Source: Zygaena filipendulae
Taxonomy: Eukaryota; Arthropoda; Insecta; Lepidoptera; Zygaenidae
DNA: 64,000 bases
NCBI GenBank assembly: GCA_907165275.2
Contig: OU015665.1
Location: forward strand, 6,386,001-6,450,000
Direction: 5' to 3'
Part shown: positions 1-11,500 of the stretch, one piece after another
Layout: each line of letters begins with the position of its first letter
Numbering within the stretch: the stretch's first letter is position 1
Notes under the pieces: generated by a model
What the model was told of the DNA's origin: nothing
Databases searched by the model: none
What the model saw: only the letters and a program-made list of their open reading frames with translations
Translations under genes and position numbers: made by a program

Positions 1-816
1 CAATTAGCTGTTTAGCTATCTGATCTATTACTATTGATCTAAATTCCCTACATATTATTGTTTATTTTTTAAATGGGGTATATCAGTTTTTCAGTTAATT
101 CATTAACACGTTGTATAACTCATTCATGTCCCTTTTAGCCCTCTCTCTGTCCCTATTCATACATGACACGTCCCGATTCACCCCAAATAACTACAGATTT
201 TTAGTGTTTATCTAATTAATCAAAAAACATTAATATAAAAAAAAAATTGAGACTTAACTTTATTTTATTTGATATTCTAAATACTTTATAACACACACCT
301 TCACAAAAGTCGTTACAAAATTTTAATACAAAGTTTTTGAACACGTATTTTGCAGGCATTACGAGAGGTTATATTTAGGGAAGATTTTTGTCAATTCGTA
401 GCTAATTTCATGGTTATTCAGTGTTGCCAGGAATTTTTTTTAATAATCTACTTTAATTCTACATAAAATAGGTAGTATAAATAGTACCGAAGTGGTAACT
501 AAACAATGGGGAGTTTTCCGATTAGTTCCGATTAGCTTTAATGCCTAACGAGCGTAGTTGACCACTCTGTCAAATTCAGGGATGAGTATAATGGGATATT
601 TAGAAACCTAAAATAAACGGTGATGGTGTAATTATTATAAAGTTTTAGTTTATTTAAAAAAAAATTGATGGTTTTTACTAGTATCCATACTTAATCGTGA
701 TATTTAGTTAGCTGTACAAAAAAATATCGTGCTTAATACCTACATAGAAGTTTGTAAAATAAAATAATTTGTTTTATTTGCTCATAACACTAAAAAAGAT
801 AATTTGGTCTTCGTTA
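1..816. other. AT-rich non-coding flank
   Basis: No gene is visible. The stretch is AT-rich with short homopolymers. A C-rich segment near 130-190 resembles one near 1725-1765, and the block near 505-522 reappears inverted near 1686-1703, so an old decayed inverted-repeat element may surround the better preserved element at 817-1446. This is a weak by-eye match. Confidence 0.4.
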
Positions 817-1446
817 AGCCTGGGTCCCACGGCCCGTGTTATCACAGGCCAGGCCGGATCGTGCCACGCCTGTGGATGCCTGTGCGTCTGATTGCGTCTC
901 GCGCAGTGCCGTTCCCAAGGCCTGTGTCGGCCTGTAGCGGCCTGTCGGTACTGCCAGTTATACATGTTAAGTGATACGGAACGCATGGCTGCGTGTGCAG
1001 CTGCTGTGGTTTTATTCAGTGGTCAACATTTGATAAATCAAGCAAACAGAAAGCAGAAGAAACGACGCTGGTGGGTGTCGTCATTCAACAAGAGCCGATC
1101 AAGGTAATTTTAACTAACTAAACTCGATTACAATTTGTATTCTTCAGCAACAGAAACATTTTTCTTTATTACTTACAGATATAATGTAACTGATATGCTG
1201 AGTGATTTTATACGGGAACCTAGTAAAACATTTGAAAATTTCTGCAGAAAATTTCGCGCCCGCACAGGCCGCGGCAGGCACCGTCGCGCCGCGCCACGCC
1301 GCGCCTTTGAACTTACCGACTCCCGACGGATCGGACGGGCATGGACGGGCGACAACAGGCTTCATCGGGTGCGATCGTTCCCATGGCCTGTCGGTCTGGC
1401 CTAGTGCGATCTGGCCTGTGACAACACGGGCCGTGGGACCCAGCCT
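817..1446. mobile_element. 630-bp non-autonomous DNA transposon with long TIRs
   Basis: The two ends are inverted copies of each other over roughly 35-40 bp (outer word AGSCTGGGTCCCACGGCCCG), with only a few mismatches. TTA flanks both sides (814-816 and 1447-1449), as expected for a 3-bp target-site duplication of the PIF/Harbinger kind. The interior is GC-rich, dominated by GGCCTGT and CGCGCC words, and has no credible transposase frame; short frames crossing it are compositional artefacts. The superfamily call rests on the TTA duplication alone. Confidence 0.7.
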
Positions 1447-1927
1447 TTAGGCAGATTTTTTGGGAAATAAATGGACACCTCTGTATAAATGGCACACGAA
1501 CCGTGCATAGATTATGCCTAATAATATTTTTAACAGTATTTTTAGTAAGGTTAGTCGGATTTTTCTAAAAGATGACTGACAGTGACAGCTTATAATGCCG
1601 CTGCTGCTTGCAAGTCGCTTGACAGTATGGTCAAAATTTTGCCAGTGCCATCTATTATTTAATAAAGAACTAAAAATAAGTACCTCTTGGAAAATTCCCC
1701 ATTAACTTGATAAACTTTTCGTAGTTTTGTCCCTATTCACCCCCTTCATCCCTATTCACCCCGTTTTACGGTACCTATAACTATGTCATTGTCAGATCTT
1801 TTGGTTTGACAACAAGACGTAGGTACCAGAATTCTTCTGAGGTACCAGAGAGAAGGTAATCACTACGACGCGACGTTACCAGACGTTATCTCAAGATACG
1901 GCAGTACCTAGTAAGTACATATGTATT
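1447..1927. other. Non-coding upstream sequence
   Basis: AT-rich sequence between the TIR element and the ISCA2 promoter region. It holds a repeated CCCTATTCACCCC phrase near 1725-1765 but no reading frame or RNA gene that I can support. Confidence 0.4.
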
Positions 1928-1944
1928 GTCTAGTTAATTTGTGG
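1928..1944 (+). promoter_or_regulatory. Promoter word copy 1 (ISCA2)
   Basis: Exact GTCTAGTTAATTTGTGG, sense to ISCA2. Confidence 0.6.
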
Positions 1945-1964
1945 TAGTACTTCTTTAGACATAT

Positions 1965-1981
1965 GTCTAGTTAATTTGTGG
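1965..1981 (+). promoter_or_regulatory. Promoter word copy 2 (ISCA2)
   Basis: Exact GTCTAGTTAATTTGTGG. Here identity with an SDHA copy extends to 30 bp (1952-1981 against 36355-36384, opposite strand), including the palindrome AGACATATGTCT. Confidence 0.65.
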
Positions 1982-2039
1982 TACTTCGTAGTTTGTGACC
2001 TCAAGGGCCAATCCAAGGTTCAATGGCCGAGGCCCATAA

Positions 2040-2056
2040 GTCTAGTTAATTTGTGG
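2040..2056 (+). promoter_or_regulatory. Promoter word copy 3 (ISCA2)
   Basis: Exact GTCTAGTTAATTTGTGG preceded by CATAA, as also seen in the SDHA copy at 36450-36466. Confidence 0.6.
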
Positions 2057-2510
2057 GCCAGTCAGTCAGTTGTTAAATTGTGGGCAAGTTAAAACGTACT
2101 TACTACTTAGTAGTTATAATATCATACTCTTTGAAAGCAGTGAAAAAACACTCAGGCAGTGATCTCTAAATCATATTTTAAAGATTTATGATTTATTTGT
2201 TATTTATTTATTTATAGGAAATTACCAAAATTATTAAACAGGACCGTTCATTTACAATACGTATAGGTAGGTACCTACTGATACAGTAGGTAGGTAACTT
2301 GGTATTTGGTATCTACATAAATAAAATTACAATTGTCAATTTTATTTTTTTGTTTAGGTACCTATCTATGTTCATGAAAATTGAAAATCGTTCTGTTGGA
2401 AGATCCCAGCGGTGCATTTACTAAATATGTATTGTACCTTTGTAAAACTGAAACTTTATTAGATATACCTACCATTTAGATCCATTCGTATAGAAAAAAA
2501 TTAAAAAAAG

Positions 2511-5500
2511 ATGTTCTCCACATCGAAGCAGTTGATGAGAATAACATTAAATTACTGTAGTCGCCAAAGGAGTAGACTCATCTCTAATAAAAAAGCAGAG
2601 GTATCACAATCTGGGGAGGTTTTAGTCATCAGCGACACATGTGTCCAGCGGCTGAAGCAGTTGTGTGACAAAAATGAGACCTTTCTTAGACTGTGTGTGG
2701 AAAGTGGAGGTTGTTCAGGATTCCAATACAAGTTCAATTTGGATAACAAGATGATGGAGGAAGATAGGTATGTATTGCAATCCATATGATTTTACTTTGT
2801 ATCATTACATATAGGTATCTAACCATGCAAGGTAATCACTAGCATTTTCGTTTTATTTATTTATTAATTATATATTATGTATCCGTGAAAATATTGTGAT
2901 ATTACATGCAGTTCACAGAACAGATGTTATTCAAACAATAGCATGCCTTGGTATGCTTCATGAAGCTGCCTCTAGCTATAGCAATAGGCTATTTCACTGT
3001 TGTTGAAATGTTGATATCCATTAATTACACTCGAAAATATCATGGATTAGCATGACTTAGGCGACAAAATCAATAGATTTGATTAAAAAATAAAATAGTT
3101 ATAAACTGTGTAATTTTGACTGCCTGTCTTTTTCTAAAATGGAATTTGTTATGGCGATTGTAGAGCACTACAAGCAGAGTGACATCACTATACAACTAGC
3201 GCTTTCCTTGTCTAACTTGAACTTTTAAAGTACAAAAGATATTTGTAAAAGAATAATGCTATTGTGTGGGGCACAGTGACCTGTGACTGATACGGCTAGA
3301 TATGTTGATTTATTTGTTTATTGTATATCAGGGTGATTGTCTATGATAGATGTTGTGGTCGGCACGGGACGCGGCTGGCGAGCCGATTCGCTTGTTATGG
3401 ATTAATTGATAGTATACCGACGCCCGTGACCGACATGAATCGACTGCCGCGACCGGGCCGTAGGAAAGCGGCTCGATCGCGTAAATCGCTGTCGAAAGCA
3501 GTGTTCGGTTTCACGCAGTGGACCGAACATGCTCCCGACCACGAGATGAGAGATGAGATAAGATTAAATGATTACAATTAAAATGATACTCAGAAATGAT
3601 AATGATTATAGCAATTGACATAAAAGCACAAAAAAACATACAAAAATTCGTAATGATCACGTAAAGTCTCTATAGTTTTGATTCATCAAGGACCTTAAAA
3701 TTACACCTTTTTGGTTTAGGCGAAGTTGCCCGATCGACTAACTCTACACTCGATTGACTTTTCCTGCCCGCACTGATCTCACTTTCGTTTCGCGCACTCA
3801 CTACACTCACACGCACGTTACTGCTGGCTCTGTTCTCCGCCTGCGCGGGGGGAGGGATGCGTAACGCCCGCCTCCTCCTCCGCCACCAAATGCTCGCTCC
3901 CAGGACAGCTGCAGCAGCTATGATCACGTAACTGACCACATATTGATGAATGTCATGTCCTGATATTGATATCTCTGAAGACTGAACCTTTTCCTTCATT
4001 GTCGCTATTTGATTATGTAGTTCAGCTAAGCTTTGGTTGATTTCCTTTTGCTCTGGCGCCTCGTTCTCAATAGTTGACTCATCTAAGCTGTTTAAATGTT
4101 TATTTATTGCTTTATGTTGCCTTGCTACCATTTCTTCCGTTCTTTTTAATAAATTATATTCCCCTTCGACTACTGATGTTTGATTTCTCCATAATGATTC
4201 TAGGTATCTCTGATTGTTCTTTAATAATTCTATATCCTTTTTATACTGTTCTGCGAAACGATCGTCTAATACGCCGAACAACGTATTCGCAATGTAACCT
4301 ACTCCATTGATAATGCCCCGTCGCTGTCTCGAGATCCCGATACCTTCCTGATTCAGCAAAAGTTGATTATAGTATTGTAGCTCAGTCTGTTCGTGACGTA
4401 ATTGTAGTAAAATCATCTGGCATCGTGTTTGTTCCTGGAATTTATCACATGTTCTTTCTAAGTACTGCGTGAATTTGTTAACAGCTGTTGCACCTTCCCA
4501 GTATGGAGACATATTATAGTATATAATCATAGTCCAGTCGTCACGAATAAGTTGTAAGTTGGCTATAGAATCGAAGTATAAGAATTGGTCTTCATTAAAT
4601 TTTGTTACGTTAAACAATGCACTTGCCGGTGATACAATCGTCAGGAATAAAATTAGTGATATTCTTCGTGCTTCTATTTGTGCTAAAATCGTGGCGTACT
4701 CTTCAAATGACAATTTTTGCTCTCCAATTGTCCTCCTTAAATGATATTTAACGCTGCGTACTGACCTCTCCCCTAGACCTCCTACTGAGGGCCATGACGG
4801 CGCATTAAAATGCCCAATGATATTCAGTGATGATATTTGTTGATAAAGGCTATCGTTAAAAATTTTCTTTAACTCCTGATATTCTTCGCTGATAATTCTG
4901 TTAGCTTTGATAAAATTTATTCCATTATCGCTATAAATGTGATGAGGAGCACCTCTCCGGGCAGCCATCCTCCGAAGGGCTGCTAAAACTGCTTCACTAC
5001 TCAAATCGGACACCAGTTCCAGATGTACGGCCTTGGTGACCATACATATAAAAACCGCTATATATCCTTTCGTGGTTTTTATTCCTCGTCCTTTATTTGC
5101 TTTGATATCTACAAATCCTGTGTAATCCACTCCGGTATGATAGAAAGGTGGAACTGGATTAATTCGAGCTTCTGGTAGATCTCCCATGAGTTGATATTTA
5201 AGTTCTGGATTGTTTTTTCTGCAGATAATACACTCCCTTAATCGTTTTTTGGTTGCTCTATTCCCTCCAATAATCCAATATTTTTGCCTTAAGTTTGATA
5301 ACGTGAGCCTGGGTCCGCCGTGATAAGTTAACTGATGTGCCTCGTCAATTAAAAGTTGCGTTAATTTATGATTATGTGGGATAATAATGGGGTGTTTCAT
5401 TTCATACGGAATGTGTGCATTTCTTAATCTCCCTCCGACTCTTAATATTCCTTTTTCGTCGATAAACGGATATAAATTCAATAAATTACTTTTGTTATCC

Positions 5501-8500
5501 ACTTTATTATGTTTTCTTAATTGCTCAATGTCCGTTTCAAATACAACATATTGCACATACTTTATTATTTGTAACTTTGCATTCTTCAATTCCAGTAATG
5601 TGAGATAGGTATTTGCAGGTTTCTGTTTACATTTGAATACACGAACAATTTTTATGAACGAGTTATGTCTATCTAATAATGTTGCTATAATATTGGTATG
5701 AATGTCTGTTTGTACGACATTGCTTCTATGTACTTTTAATTCATGATTTGTCGAGTAATTAATTTTGTCTTCGGTAGAGTTCCATTGTAATCCTAAAGTT
5801 TTTCCTACACCTTCTGATTTAAATTGATAAAGTATATTTTCGGTGCTTTGTTTATTCGCAATTGAGTCCAACATCTTTGGTTCAGTACATGCCCATTTTC
5901 GTAGAGTGAACCCTCCTGACTTTAATACATTACACAAATCTGATATTTGTTGTTTTCCTTTATTAATAGAGTGCGCTCCATATACAAGGTCATCCATATA
6001 AAATGCTTGTTCAATGATATCTGCTGCTTCAGGATAGCTGCTTCTTTCGTCAGTTGCTAGTTTCTTCAACGTCATCATTGCCAAAAATGGTGCTGCCTTC
6101 GTACCATAAGTCACTGTCGTCAGTTGATAATCTTGAATAGGTTGCTGTTGATAGTCTCTCCACACGATTTTTTGATAATTTTGATGATGTTCACTGATAT
6201 AGATCTGCCGGTACATCTTCTCAATGTCCGCAGTGTATGCATATTTATACTGCCTCCATTTTAGAACTAGAGCCTGTAAGTCTTGCTGTAGGTTGGGCCC
6301 TTTATACATTACATCATTTAGACTCATCCCTGAGGACGTCGTTGCTGACGCGTTAAATACTACGCGTAATTTAGTTGTAGTCGAATCTGTGCGATGTACT
6401 CCATGATGCGGTAGGAAACATTCTGTCGTATAAGTATTTTTTGATGGGACCATGTGACCTAGTTCTTGATATTCCTTAATAAATGCTTTGTAATCAGTTG
6501 ATAACGCTACGTCTCTGTCTAGTTTTCTTTCCAAATTTTTAAATTGAGCTATTGCTAGCTCTTTTGATCTCCCTAATTGATATTTCTCCTCTTCTTTGAA
6601 AGGTAATTCGACCTCATATCGCCCATCGTCACGTCGCTTCGTCGTTTTATTATAATGTTGTATACAATGTTGATCTTCTTCTGATATGTTTGACGCTTCA
6701 TTGATATCCTCTATCTCCCAAAATTTATGTATATTTTTCAAGTTTGATAACACCACGTTACAACGAAATGATTTCATATTTCCACATAAAACCCATCCCA
6801 GTTGAGTTTGCTGGGCAAGTGGTTGAGATAAATTTTCTCCCCTGATGATGCCTCCTAACATGATAAGTGCATAAATATCTGCTCCAAATAATAAATCTAC
6901 CGGTCTGCTAATATGATATTCTGGATCAGCTAAATTAATATTCTTGATATACTCCCATGAGGGCTTTTCAAATGATACGTTGGGCAGATTTTTAATTAAG
7001 TTGTTCATGATATATACTTCGGCCTTAAATGAAAACTCATTGTAAATTGAGTTACATTTGATATTAAGCGTTCCTTTACAGCTACTTTCTCTCTCACCTA
7101 CTCCAAAAACGATCGCTTTACTCTGTCGTCTTTTAATTCCTAATGTTTGTGCTCCATGCTCCGTGATAAGAGACAATTGCGACCCTTGGTCAATCAAGGC
7201 TCTCATCCTTATGATTGATCCATCTGCGGCCTCGACATTAACTAACGCCGTAGATAATAAAGTTTCCATTGTTTCGTATTGCGATACATGCGACATATTT
7301 GTACCATATTGATTTTGATTACTTCTATTAAATGTAACACGTTTTGCAACTTCGTGACCCAATTTTGTTGGTGGCTTCCTTTGCCTACAGGCGTCATGTA
7401 TCACCGTATGATGATTCTCCGAACAAATGCGGCATCGTTTTTGTGAGGTACATATTTTATCATAATGTGGATATAAGCAATTCTGGCATATATTCCTTTG
7501 TTGTATCATATTTAATTTTGCGTCATTCGTCATACTTAAAAAGTTTTTACAATAAACTAATGCATGTTCATGATTGCATAACGGACACCTTTTGTTCCAT
7601 GCCGATGACGGTGCCGTTGCATAAAAGGATCGCATAAATGGCTTCGGCGAGTTATTATTCCAACTGTAATTTGAATACTTGTTATAATACTGCATGTTCT
7701 TTCTAGGGCCGTGGTACATACTTTGATTAGTTTGATAGTTGTTACTCTTCTGATAAATATTGTTCTGGGTCTTGCGTCCTTGTTCTAAAGTTGTGAATTT
7801 GCTTTCCAAGTAGTCTAGAAATTCTTGTAAAATTGGTAATTCGCGAGAATTTTTCAATGACTCTATGTACTCTGTATATGATTCACCATCTAATTTTTGT
7901 GACAAAAGGTGAATAAGTAATGGATCCCACGTAACTATATCCACTCCAAGGTTTTTTATAGCGTTTAATGTTTCTAGGGTGACGTCATGCATTTTTCGAA
8001 TGTGCCCTAACGACTGTTGTTGTGACGTTGGAAGGCTTAAAAGAATGTTGAGGTGTGACGTAAAAATAAGTTTTTTGTTGTCATACCGATGGTTTAATAT
8101 ATCCCAACATGTATCATAATTTTCTGTGCTGATCGGGAGATGTTGTATGAGTCTTTCCGCTTCACCTCTTGTTTTGTTTTTTAAAAACTGCATTTTTTGA
8201 GCCTTTGATAGGCAAGGATTTAAATGTATTGCTTCCTTGAATAAGTCTTTGAATGAGGTCCATTGATGATAATTACCGGTGAAGATAGGGAGGTCCACTT
8301 TGGGTGTGGATTTTTCTCGATGCGCTACGGACCATAGTTTAGTGTTGATAGCTTTTTTCAAATGAATATACACATTTTCATGATCTGTGAATGCCCTTTC
8401 ATACTCTTCGTTGTCGCCCTCTAGTTCAGCATAAATTTTCCAATGCTGTGAATCTATAGTTTCCCATCTAGTTTGCAATTGCGAAAGTACATCTTCAAAT

Positions 8501-11500
8501 TCCCATTTCTCGGAGATATTTTCGATTTTGATACCATTAACGGTTCGCATAAAGGCTGTAAAATTGATAGTTTGAACATGTAATATGTCATCCAACTTGC
8601 TGAATGACCCTTGTGATTTTTCCTTTACCGATTCTTGTTTTTCATAATTATTCTTCGCACCTATCTCTTCGCTTGATACGTTCCCCTCTTCCTGATAAGC
8701 GTGGCCTGATTCTTCCACTGATAATTTCCCTTTTTGACATTGTTTGCTCGTACTTGCGATTGCTCCTTTTGAATACGCACTCGGCTCTGTTGCCGAGTTA
8801 TCCATGATGTATGTTTTAATTTTGCGATACAGCTTCTCCGTTTTTTCATAGTATTTTCCTTGAAAATACGGCTGTTCTTTGTCTTCAGCCTTTAAAATTT
8901 GATTATGATTACCCTGATATTCTCCCCAATACGATTCTAAAGTCTCTAGTTTGCGTGCAAAATAGTTAGGGGAGGACTTACGTTCCTTTCCATCCTTTTG
9001 CATGTTGCTCTGCAGCTTTTCCATGGCTGCATAGAGCTCAGCTTGAGACTCGTACAGATACTCTATGCTGAGACTCATGATTATATTCCTAACACAGATA
9101 TGAACTCTTGATAGGCTGATATACCCCGATACCCCGATATACTCCTGATACAATGATATGCTCTTGATCCCCTATATCCCCCTTGATATGCTGCTCACTG
9201 CAACTTTTGATAATCCCCGATATAACCCTTGATATGCTGCTCACTGCAACGCTTGATAACCCCCGATATATCCCTTGATATGCTGCTCACTGCAACGCTT
9301 GATAACCCCCGATATACCCCTTGATATGCTGCTCACTGCAACGCTTGATAACCCCCGATATACCCCTTGATATGCTGCTCACTGCAACGCTTGATAACCC
9401 CCGATATACCCCTTGATATACTGCTCACTGCAACGCTTGATAACCCCCGATATACCCCTTGATATGCTGCTCACTGCAACGCTTGATAACCCCCGATATA
9501 TCCCTTGATATGCTGCTCACTGCAACGCTTGATAATCCCCGATATACCCCTTGATATGCTGCTCACTGCAACGCTTGATAACCCCCGATATACCCCTTGA
9601 TATGCTGCTCACTGCAACGCTTGATAACCTCCGATATATCCCTTGATATGCTGCTCACTGCAACGCTTGATAACTCCCGATATACCCTTTGATATGTTGC
9701 TCACTGCAACGCTTGATAATCCCCGATAATTCTTGATATGCTGCTCACTGCAACGCTTGATAATATGCTTGATAATATGATATGCTTCTTAATATTGTGG
9801 GACAGCTGCTGATAATCCTTGTTGATCCCAAATAATCCGATGTTCCACTATTCACTAATGTCCACAAAAAATTCACTGATAATGTCACAGTTTGTCACTA
9901 CACTCCACGAGCTCGAGAGTCCGTCACTGGTACCCAATTAATGGCTCGAAGGACCAAAAATGTGTGGGGCACAGTGACCTGTGACTGATACGGCTAGATA
10001 TGTTGATTTATTTGTTTATTGTATATCAGGGTGATTGTCTATGATAGATGTTGTGGTCGGCACGGGACGCGGCTGGCGAGCCGATTCGCTTGTTATGGAT
10101 TAATTGATAGTATACCGACGCCCGTGACCGACATGAATCGACTGCCGCGACCGGGCCGTAGGAAAGCGGCTCGATCGCGTAAATCGCTGTCGAAAGCAGT
10201 GTTCGGTTTCACGCAGTGGACCGAACAGCTATATTTAATTGTTTTCATTTATGTTGTTCTGTATGTGTTCATTTGTGTTGTAATTCTCCTCTTGCTTAAA
10301 TAAATCTTTCTTATCTTATCTTACTATACTACTAATACATAAAGGTTTATAAAATAATAATAAAAATAAACACTAAAATTCCTTATTATCGGTCACTTAG
10401 ATTTCTTAAAAAGTGGCGTTAGAATAGAATAGTATCATTTATTACATAAACTATCTATGTCATAGTTACATTATTAATAAAAATGTCTTAGGATAATATG
10501 ACCGTATTATAGAATAGTAATAATAAAAATGTCATTTAAAATAAAAAAAAATTTACTTTATCTAATATGAACTGGAAAACGGTAGTGTAGTTTTTAATCA
10601 TGTGCATTGCTGGGTCCAGCACCCCTAGCCAAATTGACATTCTACAATCATTAACGACTTGATACATAGTAAACTCCAAGTCAATCAAAACTAGTTTTCA
10701 TGTGGTCATGCAAAACTAGAGTTTTGATCAACTGACCAAGTGACATGACTATTTGTTACTTAGTTTTCAATGTGTTAACAATAAAATTGTAGGATGTCCA
10801 TTTGGGTTGGGGGGCAGATTAGACTCATTTCACTCATTGCAGTAGCTGTAGTTGCAAGGTTGGTTTATGCATATTATGTTATTACGTTCCTCTAAATTAG
10901 CTATCATATCCTATGCTAGAGTAAAACTTAAGAATCATGTGAACATTTAGCCAGGCAATTCATAGCATGCAGCACCCACAGAGATGGTGAAGTTGAAACA
11001 TAATAACTAAAAGACATAATCTTAACTTTAGTTTCTTTTTATTGTAAAAAATATTCCTGACTTTCAAAGCATAATATATTATCTGATTTTAAAAAAGATC
11101 TGTCTAACTTTTGGGGCAGTATGTCTGCAGCCTGGCCCAATGTAGCACCTCACAACTCTATCTGTTTGACTCAAAATAATGCTAAATCTTCCTTGAGAAA
11201 TATTTTATTATCCTGGACTGTTTTTCTTTTCCTTAGGTTTTTCCAAGATGGTAGAAACTTTCTGTGATCCTTTTTAAAATGTGTTTAACATGATGATGTT
11301 TTTGCTGAATAAAGTTGACCTTATCTTTACAATACAAAGTAAGATAGAAAAAGTTAATTGCATTGAATGGTTATGATCTTCTACTACTTGTAGTCTAGAC
11401 ACAAATACCAGACAAAAAGTGAACTAATTAGTAATTATTATAGACAATAGACATATATTATTTTATTTTACTTATACCTCACCTATTTACAATGACTATT

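Larger units (their letters stand above)
1928..2510 (+). promoter_or_regulatory. ISCA2 upstream region with three GTCTAGTTAATTTGTGG copies
   Basis: The 17-base word GTCTAGTTAATTTGTGG occurs at 1928-1944, 1965-1981 and 2040-2056, all in the sense direction of ISCA2 (start codon 2511). A degenerate fourth copy (TTAAATTGTGG) lies near 2072. The same word stands upstream of SDHA and TAF11. The transcription start is not resolved; the motif lies 455-583 bp upstream of the start codon, so a long 5' UTR or an unseen 5' intron is possible. The rest, 2057-2510, is AT-rich with GTAGGTACCTAC-type palindromes. Confidence 0.55.
3263..10227 (-). mobile_element. BEL/Pao-type LTR retrotransposon with env-like region, internally deleted
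   Basis: The 6965-bp element is delimited by two 267-bp direct repeats that appear identical (TG...CA when read on the minus strand) and flanked by the 5-bp duplication GCTAT (3258-3262 and 10228-10232). Reading on the minus strand: 5' LTR 9961-10227, primer-binding site 9943-9956, leader with 46-bp tandem repeats, one long frame (gag, protease, RT, integrase, envelope-like segment) and 3' LTR 3263-3529. It sits antisense in the ISCA2 intron. Identical LTRs and an intact duplication indicate a recent insertion. RNase H, the end of integrase and much of the envelope ectodomain are missing, so this copy should not be autonomous. Confidence 0.93.

Noticed and set aside
774..1495. Six overlapping short frames on both strands
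   Set aside because: All lie in the GC-rich 630-bp element and reflect its composition.
3321..3581. 86-codon frame repeated at 10019
   Set aside because: It is the chance reading of the retrotransposon LTR on the non-coding strand, hence the two copies.
9165..9770. Regular 46-bp repeats as a possible CRISPR array
   Set aside because: Units are head-to-tail with no unique spacers, and they lie inside an LTR retrotransposon of a eukaryotic genome.
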